DNA of 64,000 nt from Seriola aureovittata (lineage: Eukaryota > Chordata > Actinopteri > Carangiformes > Carangidae). The DNA is taken from positions 9,277,712 through 9,341,711 of the forward strand of contig NC_079374.1 in NCBI RefSeq assembly GCF_021018895.1. The letters run 5' to 3'. Both the position numbers and the translations under genes were made by a program. Of this stretch, positions 37,410 through 50,500 are shown in pieces; positions within the stretch are counted from its first letter, which is position 1; every line of letters starts with the position of its first letter. The notes beneath the pieces are model-generated. The model did no database searches. It saw only the letters and a list, made by a program, of their open reading frames with translations, and was not told where the DNA came from.

Positions 37410-39179
37410 CCAGCTGTCAGAGGCAAAGGCGGCACCAACGGGTGAAGACATGGACACGCCATGTGGACATCTTCCAAAAAGACTTCCTGTTTGTGCCTGT
37501 CAATCAGGAGTGAGTTAAATATATGAAAAGGTGTATTGTACAGACATTTGTTTTTGAATGTCACATTACATATCACTTTGCTTTTGTCTGTTTAGGGCTC
37601 ATTGGTATTTAGTTGTCATTTGCTTTCCTGGGCTGAATGAGCCAAAACTTGAGGCCTGGACTGGCCTAGACCCAAAGGCAGAAAAGAGCCATGGTGGGAC
37701 AGATGAGTCACAGGATCAAGATGACTCTCAAGGATCTAAAAGTCCCAATGATAACACAGAGACACCACCTACATTAAACCACAGTGACAACGTCAACACA
37801 GAGACAGGTTGGTTTGGCTGAATGATATATAAAATTACTTTCTGCTACTACTTGTGTATTTTTTAAGCACTTCTTTGATTTACACTGTGATTATAGCAGT
37901 GATGGGGAAGCTGAAGGTTTGTTGTTGTTTTTATCTTTTAGAAAAGGCTCAAGAAGAATCCACCAAAGACCCACCACCTGTTCGAGTGGTAAGAAATGAT
38001 ACTGTTTTGTGCTCGTCATGATTTACAGTATTTTTTCTTTTATTGCGCAAGCAAATTTTTAACAATTTTGTCTTTATTTGTTCATCCACATCTGTTCTGT
38101 GTAATTATTTCTTTGTTTGTCTTTGTTTGTAGAACTGCACTGAGAAGACCTTCCAGGAAAAGGCTGTTTGCAAGAGGTGAGCGTGTTGGTAGAGTTATGC
38201 TATTCTTCTACAGTGACCATCTGATCTGACCATCTGTTTCTGATTTTCACATGACGCCCCTCAGATTATGTTTCCATAGTTATTGTTTGCAACAAATTAT
38301 ATATAGGTCCTTCAGTACTATGTGGACATAGACTACAAATAAAAAGTCAGGGCAGGTCAAAGGCATGTTCAGACCTCTCTGGTTCTGTTTTCTTTTTGCA
38401 GGTCTGTAGTGTTATACACATGTTACAGCAGCATCTTTCAGTGTGGTTGGCTTACAGTTGTATGCACACTAACCTGTACATGTGGAAAAATGATCCACAA
38501 TAATATAATGTGGAATCAAGCATTGATTGACAGCTGTGCTTCTTCTGTCTGCAGGCCGTGTATTCTCATCATGGATTCCCTCAAAATTTCTCTTCACGAG
38601 CGAGTCTTCAAACTCTTACGGGAGTAAGTATGACACTTTCGGTCCCTCTGTCTGCAGCTGTATTGGTGTGTTTATTTCTGTGTTTAAGACATATTTGTCT
38701 CACAGGTACTTGCAGTCGGAGTGGGAGGTCCGTCGTGGCTCATCAAGGGACTTTGGTCCTGATCAGATGAAAAGCTCACATTGCCAAGTTCCCCTTCAGG
38801 ACAACAGCAGTGACTGTGGCCTTTATCTGCTGCAATATGTTGAGAGTTTTTTGAAGGTAAAGAACTTGTCATCTTTTTTTTTTTTTTTTTTAGAGCTCAC
38901 ACAGTCTGATATGTTTTAAAAAATGGCGACTGCTATATTCAATCAGCAACAGCTTTAAATTTGAACTCAGCTCAACATTCAAAGGGATTTTAAGTCATGT
39001 TCACAGTGAGAAACAACTTCTGCTTGTCCCTCTGCTCTCAGGATCCTGTGGTACACTTTGCCCTCCCCCTAAACCTACAACGATGGTTCCCGCGGCAGAA
39101 GGTGCGGAGGAAACGAGACGAAATCAGAGATCTGGTACTTAACCTTTACCGGCAGCAGAATCTGGATAATAACAGATAG
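24636..39179 (+). CDS. senp7: Sentrin/SUMO-specific protease 7 (complete)
   Basis: SENP7 is a nuclear cysteine protease (family C48) that trims SUMO2/3 chains. Exons: 24636-24692, 25618-25683, 25790-25902, 27123-27377, 28542-28666, 29282-29400, 30454-30742, 31816-31997, 33674-33814, 33920-33953, 34654-34881, 35129-35589, 35796-35923, 36113-36229, 36330-36446, 37414-37509, 37596-37807, 37942-37988, 38133-38176, 38555-38623, 38706-38856, 39042-39179. All phases join: 3189 bases, 1062 aa (human about 1050). The N-terminal half is basic/acidic and low complexity, with [13 protein letters not shown], a KRKRR nuclear-signal-like stretch and a SUMO-interacting motif IVLSSDD. The catalytic domain is complete. 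The catalytic motif QDNSSDCG, the end in QQ-rich RQQNLDNNR and adjacency to impg2 favour SENP7 over SENP6. The intron after 35923 has a GC donor. Confidence 0.95.
29130..29670. repeat. Two related ~55-base segments in a senp7 intron/exon flank
   Basis: 29165-29210 and 29632-29677 share TAACACTCCA, GCACAAGTCTGAAA and TAGTGCCAT with few differences. The coding exon at 29282-29400 lies between them. They look like two copies of one dispersed element. Confidence 0.55.
29945..29991. repeat. 20-bp perfect inverted repeat (hairpin) in a senp7 intron
   Basis: AGCCTGTGAGAGAATTGAGA (29945-29964) pairs perfectly with TCTCAATTCTCTCACAGGCT (29972-29991) across a 7-base loop. A further short match (ACTGAT at about 29937, ATCAGT at about 30004) extends outward imperfectly. 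Confidence 0.9.
31816..31997 (+). other. senp7: senp7 exon with SUMO-interacting motif and poly-Asp microsatellite
   Basis: The exon opens by completing an Ile codon, giving P-I-V-L-S-S-D-D, a classic hydrophobic-acidic SUMO-interacting motif. A (GAT)n microsatellite encoding nine Asp residues follows directly. Acidic residues after the hydrophobic core strengthen SIM binding in known cases, so repeat length could tune affinity; that is inference. Confidence 0.8.
32028..33673 (+). other. senp7: senp7 intron, nothing coding seen
   Basis: A 1.6 kb intron between the SIM exon and the next coding exon. It holds A/T homopolymer runs (about 32923-32939, 33090-33104) and a GCCACTTGATGGCGCCA segment near 33464 of a type seen at the ends of retroposons. 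No exon is visible. Confidence 0.6.
36860..36975. repeat. (TA)n and (TTTA)n repeats in a senp7 intron
   Basis: Nearly continuous TA dinucleotides run from about 36862 to 36958, followed by TTTA tetranucleotides to about 36980. Confidence 0.9.
37330..37407. repeat. (TG)n tract abutting a senp7 3' splice site
   Basis: A 78-base pure TG tract ends only six bases before the acceptor AACCAG/CTGTCAG (exon start 37414). The tract takes the place of the usual polypyrimidine run. Confidence 0.95.
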
Positions 39180-41755
39180 ACACAGGAGCAGCTCTACTGC
39201 TCAGTGCGTCACATTCCTGTAGCCGATATAAATCACTGCTCATACTGAGCAACGGACATTTCAGCGTGATCTGAAAATATTTCCTTTTAGATTTTGTTGT
39301 TTTATGCATTGACTTGAACAAACCATATAAACCTTTGGCTGTCTGTGGAAGTGGATATGAAGGCATCAGTTAATTCAAACTAAACAAGTTAGCTGTCTAT
39401 TGAACTAGAAATCCTTTTAATATTAATTCCATTATTTCAAGACAAGCAAATGTTTGTACACCCCAAGACTTTTTACGATTGTTTTTATGCTGCAAGACAT
39501 TTTATGAAATGAATTATTTGTATTTAATTTTCTATGTAGAATTATAAGTCAAAGAAGATATTGTGTCTGTTTAACACTTAGTTTGCAAAAAGTAGTTTGT
39601 ACAAGTCCATTTCAGTTTCCCTGCTGAATTTCATTTTCAAATGTTATCCCACTGAAGCCTCAGGAACTGGAATCTGCCCCAACATGAAACGGCAATTCCA
39701 TCAGTTTCCCCCTGTTGGATACATGGAACAACAGAGCATCTCCTTCAGTCACTCAGTGCCTCATTTACAGGCCTGTTAGCTTCCATGTGCCAGACAGGAC
39801 ACCTGGCAGTGTGAACTAAGATCATTCACTCATCTTCTCTTTGCAACGAAGCCAAACTCTGTATGCCCTGCTCTGTATTTAAGCTAAACTGAGATCATAT
39901 TGAGACACAGACACACCACCTTAATTTGCAGACATAGGCAGAACTACACTAAACCAGAATATCACACTATTAGCAGCTAATCATTATTTTCATTATACAT
40001 TAATCCACCAATTATTATAAAACGGTGAAAAATACCAGTCACACTTTCCTAAAGCTCCAGGTGATGTCGCCTTATCACCCATTTTGTTCTTAATCTGCTC
40101 AAAATCCAAAGATATGGAAGTTGCCATCGCGCAAACGGAAGAAAAGAAGATAATCTCCACCAATAACAAGCTGGAGCCATGAATAGATCATGAGAATAGT
40201 TTTTATGTAGATCGACTAATTGCTTGATCAACAAATATAGACTATTCTACTAAAGTGTTTGGAAATGTTTTTGATACTAACAAGACATTGAAGTTCTTTT
40301 GTCTTTTTGTCTCTTCTGTTTGACCAAATTTGACAAGTGAATCCTTTGAAATTTAGTGGCTGCTATTGTGTAAATGACTAAAGTAATAGCTACAGTACAC
40401 ACTGTAGACTAAGAGGAAACATTTTGGTACACAATGTGGGAAGAGTGGTCATCCATCATGCTGTCCAAATCATAGAAGGCTGTGTGTTGTGTTCACGCAA
40501 AATACTTTATTTTCACACTGTCAACTCTGGTTTCTTACATACGGCATATAAGTTTTCTGAATCTTCTTTTCATACAATTGCAATTTGGAAAAAGTTAAGG
40601 GGTGCACATACATTGGCATGTAACAGTTTGCTGTTTCAAGGTAAAAACTTACTTAATTAAGACCTTTAATGACCCTTAGAGATGTTGCAGTCCATCACTA
40701 TTATTGCTTAAATTCTCAACAGAGATAATAGTCTTGATAGTCAAGAGTGTTTTTCCTTTATGACGTCCTCGATGCCATGTTTCTTTTTTAGACATCGTGA
40801 TGGATGAATGTACAGGAGCTGATTCCAAAATATCTTTGGTTCCAATGGTGTATTAAAACTTCTAGACCAAACTACTTGTTATTTCGGTGTTATTTTTTTC
40901 TTGGTAGCTGCATTGAGCAAGCCCAGCATGTTCTGGATGAAGTGTGGACGATGTTTGGGTTTAGTCCTGACTTTTGACCTGTTTTCCCTCCTGGTTTTCA
41001 CAAGATGAGGATTAGTGATTAGTAACAAAAACAGAGACCGCATGTCTGCTTTGTAAATCAGTTGATTGATGCCTTTTTATGTTTTAGAAATCTTTGTTGG
41101 CTCTTGTTCTGCAAAACCATTTCTTTGGTTCCTTTTTGTAATTCGTTATAATTCTCTTTTTGACCAGAAGGGAAATGCCTGTACATTACAATGCTTGCCA
41201 ATATAATCTGTTCAGAGGGTTACATGGTCAGCTTAGGTGTATTTATTGTCTCAGTCAGTCAGATCCCTTCACAGTCTGACTCTTAGTAATCCCCCTCCCA
41301 TTCTGTATGGCACTGTGCTGCAGTCATTGCATCTACATTAGCAAACCTCTGTGGGTGGTCAGCCCTGTCCACTGTCTGCACACGGTATTGCTAACACGGT
41401 CTTTGAAATGGTGATATTAGGAGCAGAGGAGCGTTTCACATTGCTTCACTGGCGTCTCTCACTTAGGAATGCACAGCGATTTGACTGAGTAAAGCCACTG
41501 CCATTTACACCTACTTGGCTCCCCTGTGAGCCGTCCATGATCTCAGGTTACAGGATCAAGTTCTCGTTGGAATTAGAAGACACGTATAAAAACAAGTATT
41601 TTATTTATGGGGCAGAAAGCCTAAGATATAACTATTTAACTGCACGAAATGCTGGCAATATTATCTAACTTGACACCTTCACATGCTATAGTGGACTTTA
41701 AATTGTGAGTGAGACTTTTCCCCTTTAAACTCAAATGCTTAAATTTAAATCACTG
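39180..41755. other. senp7 3' flank, no gene seen
   Basis: AT-rich sequence following the senp7 stop. No canonical AATAAA is seen close to the stop; an ATTAAA variant occurs at 40852-40857. No exon-like frame with splice sites was found. Confidence 0.45.
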
Positions 41756-41759
41756 TTGG

Positions 41760-41880
41760 GTTTGAGTTGGACCCACGACCCTTTGCTGCATGTCATCCTC
41801 TCTCTCTCCCTGACTTTCCTGTCTGTCTCATTGCACTATTACAATAAAGGCAAAAATGCCCCCCAAAAAAATAAAAATCC
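41760..41880 (+). repeat. 3' end of a dispersed fish retroposon-like repeat
   Basis: The run CTTTGCTGCATGTCATCCTC, TCTCTCTCCCTGACTTTCCT, CTGTCTCATTGCACTA and AATAAAGGCAAAAATGCCCC is a tail I know from many fish introns and 3' flanks. Its own AATAAA should not be taken as the senp7 poly(A) signal. Family name not assigned. Confidence 0.6.
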
Positions 41881-43307
41881 ATTTCACTAAATGCTTTGTT
41901 TTTCTTCCCCCCCCCCCCATTAATCATCTCGCTAACACATTAACACACTCCCAGATTAATCTTGTGACCGTTTTCAAGGGAGCAGACCCCTAACCATCTA
42001 ACCGTACATAGTGAAAATGCAGAACAAGTACTTTTACTATCGATACAGAAGTATCAAATCATATTTCTGTGCTTTTACTTGAGTAAGACTTTGAATCCAG
42101 GACTTTTAAGTGTCATGCAAAGTTTCCATTTGCTCAGTGAAATATCTTCACGTCTACCTGATAGATCTGCACGAAATTGTGTGCTTCCTTCCTTGACTTT
42201 AGGGGATCCCTTGACTTTTCCTCTAGTGCCACCATGAGGTTGACACTTGTGGATTGAGTGAACTATCTCAACAATTGTCGGGCAGGATTGCTGTTGAGTT
42301 TCGTACGGACATTCATGTTCATGAGAGGATGAATATTAACGGCTTTGGTGATTCCTTGACTTTCACTCTGAGCATATCAGGTGAAAATTTCACTTTATCC
42401 TCACTTGGTTTATGACCAGATACTTGCAAAACGAATGACGTTCCCATCAGCCTCATCTGTTCTGTGTACTTCGTGCTAATTCGCAAATATTTGGTGACAT
42501 GCCAGATTTAAGTCATATTTCAAGTAACAGAATTTCCCTATAAGTTTGTTTGCTGCCATTACTTGCTCCATTGTTCTGTCTTCACACATGTGTAAAACGG
42601 CTATTTAAGGATAAGAAGAGGCAGATTTCCCTTTTAAAAACAGGATAAACCCCGTAGGAAGAGTTCGGGGTTAAAGGTCGACCCCGGACTAAGCCCATGA
42701 CTCTCACTGCTGTCGATATATATGCATAGTGAGAGGATTTCAGTTGCCGTGCCTTAGCTCATCACCTCAGCTGCTCAACCAACTACATTTATATTCACTG
42801 TAATTTAGAGGTCTGAGTGTGGGATTTGTTTAAAACTTGCTAGATTAGAAAAAATTCCCTGAGGTGAACTTGTATCTGCAATTGCCAGATCAGCACTTTT
42901 TTTCTTTTATATAATCCTGTTGCAGTCAGATTAATGATACTTTTTTTTTTTTTTCTGAGAGCACCAGACACAAGTCATTAGGATCGCTGCAGGCTGGATG
43001 TGAGTTTTGCCATTTGTCTGATTGGGCGACAGTCCTTAAACTGAATGACCAGGGTTCAAGCCTTTGCACTGGCGTTAATAGTTCATATTTCTTGCAGAAG
43101 TCATTAATTCCAAATTTAATCTGCCTACAAGAATCACTAAACTGTCCTAATCTCTGTATGTGTCACTGCATCTCTCTGCTTGCTGTTGATTGTGTAGCCT
43201 TTGTTCCCTCCTCTCTGTCCACGTTTCCTCCACACTAAGCGCCCTCCCTTCTCAGCGTTGCTCCAGTAACTTCTTGGCGAGCTCTTCTAAAAGGCTTAGA
43301 GTAAACA

Positions 43308-43314
43308 GGATTAG
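43308..43314 (-). promoter_or_regulatory. impg2: Candidate CRX/OTX site upstream of impg2
   Basis: GGATTAG on this strand reads CTAATCC on the other, an exact match to the photoreceptor homeobox consensus (C/T)TAATCC, 320 bases before the impg2 start codon. A 7-base match is weak evidence by itself; it fits the photoreceptor expression known for IMPG2. Confidence 0.3.
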
Positions 43315-43633
43315 AAAGCATTAAAAAAAAAAAAAAAATCCCCCCCTCTCTCCAAGAGCCATCTGCCTATCTACCTGAGCCAGGAGCTGTCCTCTCAGCA
43401 CCATGTGACACACCTCTCTTCAGCTGCGGGGGGGAAAGCAGGAAACCAGTATGTGACTGTATCGACAAATGATTTCTGCACGGGGTTCTGTTATTTTTCT
43501 GCGTCTGGGGAATTCTGAACTATGCAAACTTGTAAGAAGCTGTTCACACTGCTGTTACATGACTTGAGAGGAAGTACACATCTACTTCATCCTTTTCCGA
43601 GTCCACGGATTTAAACTCAAACACGGATTTAAC

Positions 43634-46600
43634 ATGAACATCGTATCTTGGAAATGTGTTTTTTATCCTGTTGCATTTAGTTTTCTTGCCATATTTTTGG
43701 ACATAAGGACAGGTATGTATTAAGTGTGAACTTATAAGCTTCTTGTCTCCTGCTTACTCAAAGCCCAGTCAAATTAAAGTCCTTAATGTGTTTTTGTGGT
43801 ATCCTAGGTGCAACACTGGAAGGTTCCTCTATGGGACACCTTAGTCTGCCTTATACTGAGGAGCCTGTGGTGTTTCCACGCATCGTTCGTGTGTCTGATG
43901 TGAAGGCATCTCAAGGCCATGCAGTTATCTCTCGACAGAAAAGGAACATCCTTTTCCCAAGTGGCGTCAAACTGTGTGCACAAGAGACCGCTCAGCAGGT
44001 TGTTGCAAACCATCTGAGCTACTTTCATCTCAGAGGTGAGACTGAACGTTAATGGGAGTAGATCTCTGTACGCTGTAGGAAAATATTCACAGTTATTGTC
44101 AGGTTGGATGAGAAAACTGGGAAGGAAGCAAACAAGGAAGTGATATCAACAGCAAAATTATTGATTTCGATTGATTGATTTTGTGACATTGTCCTTATCA
44201 TCCTTTCCACTGCAGCTCCTTAGTGTGTGAAGAATGAATTGTCCACTAAGGGTTTTATCCTTTGCAACATTTACAGCAATGAGTCCACCAGAGTCAAGCA
44301 GAGGGGTGTCAGTCGACATCTGTGTGGACACCAGTACCAATTAGGCCTTATGAGATTTGCATCAAAACAGACTGTAGTCTACTTCAGGTAGATCTTTCTC
44401 CTAACAGGATCAGGTCAAGGAAATTATTATGTGGACAGGTTTTGAGATATCTACCCGTAAAAGACGACTTCACCAATTTAGCCTTAAAGCACTCACAGTG
44501 GACAGTTTAAAAAAAAATAAAGTCAAAATCAGTGCTGCAGAACTAGAGATATCGTGTCCAAACCTGGTGTCTATGTTACCCACAATGCAACTCAACCACC
44601 TGCAATGTGGTTGGAGATTCCGGTGTGTTATGTTAGTAGCCATAGACATATACTGTATATGTTTATGTCTATGCTAGTAGCGGCTAATGTAGCCTTGAGG
44701 TTCTAGCCTGAAGCAGAGATGAGGAGAGGACTACAAAGGTCTGGACACTCACTTCTTTCTAACTCCAGATTTTCTTTTTTCAGTTTCAAATGTGCAGTTT
44801 TCAGACCCAACTGATCCTGACTCAAGTGACATCACTTGAGGCAATTTATCAGACATTTTGCAGCTCTCTCTGGAGCCACAAAACACATTACATTTCACAT
44901 AGGCACTTTAAAACTGGTCAAGTTCCCCTGTAAACCTCTGGCACCACCCATGCATGTGAGGATGAATGTAATTTAATTTGTGCTGCTCAAAGAATATAAA
45001 ACACAATCACATTTATTAAATTGAACAGCAACATTCCTTTCAGATATTTCACTGGGGCTATTTCTTTGGTAGAAAGTAGAGCTGTTGAAAACAGTTCACT
45101 GTGGACAATCAAGAAAAACAGGGGCACTATTTCCAGTTGAAGACACACCGCTGTTTCTTTTAAATTCCATTTTTAAATACTTAGCTCAAATACTTCTAGC
45201 TCCACAGAAACAGTAATGATGTAGCAGCAGAAACCTCAGAGGTGGATATCTCAAACTCATATATTCATGAGCATTTACTCAAATAGGGTTCTGAAGTAGA
45301 GTTTTAAGGTAGGCTACTTGTATTTGGGCGTTACCATCATATATTACTTTATATTTGTACTTGTACTCCAAAACATATATTCCACAGCTTCACAGCTTTA
45401 GTTACCAGTTGCTCTGTATATTATTTTCATAAAAAAGATCAGCTTGATATCAACGTAAATGTAAAATATGGTATATTGTTATAGAAATCACTAAACTGTA
45501 TTTAAAGCAGTTCAAATGCATTCCAACTTGACCAAATGAAGTAAAATGTGGTGTGTTCAGGACATTTTGCTGTACTTTTATCTAAGTACAATTATAAATG
45601 CAGGATTTTTATTTGTAAAGGAGTATTTTTGCAAAGGGGTATCGCTACTTTCACCTAAGTAAAGAACCTAAAACAAACAGATAAACAGAGGGGGCAGTGC
45701 GCCACAGCTGGGCAGAGAGGACACATTTTGACCCATTATTGCTTGACAAACTCTGTGAGCTGGGATGGAGGTGATTGTTGTCACTGAACTTGAGGACAGC
45801 CAGATACGTTTGTTGGTGCCAAGAATCAGTCTAAATAAATTAGACTGTGACAGTGAAAAGTTGAAGTTTGTTATGTAAGTTGGATTTGGAGGTGACCACT
45901 GGTGTCTCAGGTCTCATGGACAGTGTTGATTAGAGAAGGAGATTGGAGCATATGTCAGTGCACTGACTTTGGATCAGTGCCCAGTAGGCTGACTCATGCA
46001 GGGGAGTTATGTCATGAAGTTAACATGGCAGTGGACATAGATTCGGCTGCCAGAACTCCTAGCTAATAATGTATAGTTTTGCAAAAGGTCTGTCATTGTT
46101 TGAATTAATTAAAAGATGGTACTAATTAGCCTCCTGATGAGCCAACAGAGTGGTCGTAAGTGCGCAAGTCACCCAAAGAAAAAAATGATTTGGAAAACAT
46201 TGCTGTAAATGTGTTCTGTAACTCTGTTTTAAGTGGATGTTGTCTTTTTCTGCTCTGACCAGTGTGCCAGGAGACCATATGGGAGGCTTTTAAGATCTTC
46301 TGGGACCGCCTCCCAGAGCAGGAAGAGTACCAAAGCTGGATGAGCCAGTGCCAGGAGGGCACAGTCACAGCACTAGATATTGGCAGCTACTTCAGCCAGT
46401 CAGAGGAGCACCAGGCTCTGGTTAAAAAGGTTAGTGGATGACTAATGATTTAATAAAAGTAGGTATGTTAACAGCACAGAACATAATAAACTTCTCTGCA
46501 GGTGGCTGATACTGTTACTATCATTTTATTTCCAGAGAATGTCACTGCCGGGTTTGAAAAGGTAACGTAAACCTTCCCAAGTGCTAACTCACTCATTCAA

Positions 46601-47543
46601 TCATACATTTCTGATCTGATTGTAAAAATCTGTGTTTTGTAAATGTGTCATTCTTCCCACTATCTGTAGTGAGCCCACCAGGTCCTGGCAGCATATGTGC
46701 AGGTAAGGTTGTCAGTGCTCTTCAACCTTACCTGTTCATATTCCCGCTCAACAGTTACCGCACGTCTTAAGATGTCTCATGTTCATTTGTGTTTTTTTTT
46801 TTACTCCCCTGTTTTATTTATGTGTGTCTCAGACTTGGATACTAATATCCAAGATCTCGTGTAATGCTTTCTCTCTTTATTTTTAAAGGATAATACAGGC
46901 ATTATTTCATTTAGTTTTATTATTTTCAACAAATCCCTTTAAAAGCCCAAAACAAATAAATTAATTTTGTCCGTGTAGCTACACCCTGAAAGAGCTCATT
47001 TCTTCATGTTGTTGCCCTATAAAACTATTAAAAATACATCAGTGAGCCATACTATTGCACTGTGGTTACCCATTCCTGAAACACATTATTTTGAGCACAC
47101 CCATTTAGCATATATGAACACAATACAAACTTGATGGAGGATGTAATATGTCACCCAATACAGCAGAAGAGCTTTTTAATTTTAGGACAACACTAGAGTT
47201 CAATGATCGAGGGGCATAACGTATTTGGCTGAGTCAATATTTGTTAAAAAAACAACAACCCTAGGCTTATCCTTTAAATTTCAATACTTGTATCTCCACC
47301 CACAGTGTTTCACCACATAAAACCTGTGAATCCTTTTTAACTATGAAGTAATGACCCCAGTTTTCTACTGTTCCACAGCACTCCAACACCAGTCACAACG
47401 AAAGCTGCTGAATCTCCTGAGCTAGGTCAGTGACACCCCTGACAACACGTATCTGTTTTCCCTTGCCACATCAGCACCTGCGCATACTAATGACTTTTTT
47501 TTGTGTCAAACCATTATCTTATCATTATCTTTCTGTGTGGTAT

Positions 47544-47584
<41 letters not shown>

Positions 47585-50500
47585 GTGGCTCACATCCACT
47601 TGAAATAAATCGACAACTTCTCTTTTCTTTTTTGCACATGGACTCAACCACTCAGAAGATGTAGCTGAAGAGGTGGAGAAGGAGGAAGCAGCCACTATTG
47701 TCCCAGAGGTACAGGAGAGTACAGTGAGTGCACACAAACGTACCCATACACTCTGAATGTTTGTAGATTGTTTTTTGTGTTTTTTTTTTACTGTATCTAT
47801 ATGCGCCTGAATTACAGTGCAACTGTATTTCTTTCTCATGGCGCAGCTGGACAATGACATTGCCATGCAGCCTCCCACACCCGCTGTGCTGGAGCAGGTG
47901 GTTGAGCTCAGCATCGTCCTGACAGGAGAGATGTACAGCGACGACCTCGAGGATCCAGCCAGCCCCCACTTCCAAACACTCAGTAGACAGCTTGCTGAAA
48001 AGGTTCGTCTCTTGCTCAGTCTCCTTCTGTCTGTTGCTCTTTATGATTCCCCTTAGTGCTACTGTATCTTGGCTCTGGCCTAGACCTGCTATATCTCCTG
48101 GTTTATGGTCTATGATGGATGCCTTGTTAGTTTTAATAACACGCACTTTAACTGCAGCAGTAGTTAAACCTAAACTCTTAGGCGGGGGTTCAAAAAACAC
48201 GGATTTTATGGTACACATTTGGTTTTGGTGAAATAACTATGTGCTGAAAATGCAGCTTTATGATATGTCTTGGGAATAGATAAACTTTTGCACATACGCA
48301 CGTTTGCGCAGGTACTCACCTCTGGATACAACTTCACTGGTTTTACAGGTACTCGGAAAATTCAGCAAATTTCTTTTAGTACTTTTCCCTGGCGGTCAGC
48401 TCGACACACGAATGCAGTTGGTACACAAAAACACAGAGCTTGTAAATGATGAAGTTATTTCTCCTTAATCGCTGAGTTGTTTTTTTTATTTTCTGCAGAG
48501 ATCTGCTGTGCGCTTAAGATCTGCATCTCTTCACATATACTAACACACACTCTACAGACACACAAGCTCACGTGCCCTTAAGGGATTAAAGGCTATGTGG
48601 AGGAAGTGGAGGAGAGGACAGGGGCTGAAGACTCAGAGTTAGTTATTGGGTGTAGAGAACGAGGGACTTGAGACAAAAGGCCCTGGGGACCGTTTTGCTT
48701 CCTCCTTCTCTGATGAATTAAATAAACTGGGTCAGTGAGTCTCCAAAACAGCATATGAATTGTTTTCTCTCAGGGCATAGAAGCAAGTAGACCAATAAAA
48801 AGAGTTTCTTGTGAGTTGACCATGGTGCAGTAGTCTGCCTCTTGAGGATAATGACCCGGGCCACAGCAAAATCAGCCCTTTTGGAGCAATAAATCTCATT
48901 TACTTTGCCAAGCAAGTTTATTGTAACCCTGTCTAAATGAGAAACAACCTCTAGCTGAGGCTTCTTTATGATGCCTGATCATGTTTGTCTTTGCAGATAG
49001 AGGATGCTCTGGAGGGGCTTCCTGGATTTAAGAGTGTGACTGTGCTGGACTTCAGGTCAGTCTCTCTGCTGTGGTTTTTAAAAAAAATCCTGGTTCTGGA
49101 CTAAACAGCTGTCCTCACATTATGGCCAAAGCTATCTGAATTTGTAGCATTAACACCATTTCAGCTCTCTCTGCTGAAGTTTAACTGCTTCTCCTTGTTT
49201 TATGTAGGCCCCAGAAGGAAACCCAAGGGTGAGTCATCAGTGTAGGCTGTGGTAGTTTGACCTTGAATAGTTCTCCCTATCCTATCTTGTATTTAAGCCC
49301 ACAGATCCCTATCAACCATTCCTTAGCCGGAGCAGTGTGGGCGCGTGTGGCACCACCTTCATCTCATACTGTGTTTACCTGTGAGCGTGGGCACGTGTTA
49401 AGGTGTGTCACTAGTTGCCTGTGTTAATGGTCTTAGTGCGGTCACTCACCTATTAAGTGGGATCAGGATGGTTTCAACCGAGTGAGCAGGTGCTCTTCTA
49501 TAGAGACGATTATCGGGGCTTTACGACCGCACCAATCAGCCTCTGGTGGACGGATTGAGAGGAGAAGGGTTACACGGAAAGATGTAGTGTGTGCCAGGTG
49601 AAAAGCAGCAAAGAAGAGGAATTGAAAATGACAAATGGACAGAGTGAAAACAGTTGGTAATGCTGTGACAGTTTCTCATATAAATCTCATATAAATTTCA
49701 ATTTTTACTTCAAGGAATAGTTTAACATTTTTGGTATTTTGGATATGCTTATTGTTGCCAATCATTTGGCAGTAGTGCATCATGCAGATACAGGTGAGTT
49801 CAGTGCAGACAGACACAACTTGTTGATGAAAGAGGTCGAAGGAGAATGGCCAGACTGGTTGGAGCTGACGGGCTACGTTAACGCAGATAACCACTCTTTA
49901 CAACTGTGAAAACTCACATCACATTGAACCTTGAGGTGGATGGGCTACAAATAGAAGAAGGCCACGTCTGGTTTCAGTCCTGTCACCCAAGAACAGAAAT
50001 CTGAAGCTGCAGTGGGCACAGGCTCAACAAAACTGGACGACTGAAGACTGGAAAAACATAGTGTGGTCTGATGAATCTGGATTTCTGCTGAGGCAGCAGA
50101 TGGTAGGGCCAGAATTTGGCCTCGACAGCTTGAATCCATGGACCCAACCTGCCATGTGTCAGCATTCCAGGCTGGTGGTAGTGATGTAATGGTGTTTTCT
50201 TGGCACACTTCGGGCCTCTAAATAACAATCAATCACGGTTTGAATGCAACAGACAGCTTGTCCAAGTGTTGTTGCTGACCACCTGCATCACAATTTACCA
50301 TCTTCTAACAGCAACTTTCAGCGTGATAATGGTTTCATGAACATGACAATGAGTTCAGTGAACTTCAGTTCCCTCCCCAGTCACCACATCTGAATCCAGT
50401 CTCTTGGATGTGGTAGAACAGGAGACAGACAGCATGAATGTGCAGCTGACAAATCTACAGAAATCGTGTGATGCAATCATGGGGCAGAATCTCACAGAAA

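Larger units (their letters stand above)
36113..39179 (+). other. senp7: SENP7 catalytic (ULP/C48) domain exons
   Basis: The domain starts at [20 protein letters not shown] and [15 protein letters not shown], passes FSSFFYK and [12 protein letters not shown], and carries the catalytic His in [12 protein letters not shown] (exon 37596-37807), the Asp in CILIMDSLK (exon 38555-38623), and the oxyanion Gln and catalytic Cys in QDNSSDCG (exon 38706-38856). The insertion between His and Asp is acidic/Thr-rich and split over three short exons, as expected for the loop insertions of SENP6/7. Confidence 0.95.
44036..46262 (+). other. impg2: impg2 intron 2 with dispersed repeats
   Basis: A 2.2 kb intron. 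It holds the repeat copy at 44463-44645 and a copy of the 'acttttactt' fish element at about 45290-45662. No exon is visible. Confidence 0.7.

Noticed and set aside
37414..37427. Alternative acceptor CTGTCAG at the senp7 TG-repeat exon
   Set aside because: Using it shifts the frame to a TGA within about ten codons; the upstream CCAG keeps the protease frame.
24636..39179. SENP6 as the identity of the protease
   Set aside because: Catalytic region ([16 protein letters not shown]), short His-Asp insertion, C-terminal end and impg2 neighbour fit SENP7 better; SENP6 has a much longer insertion.
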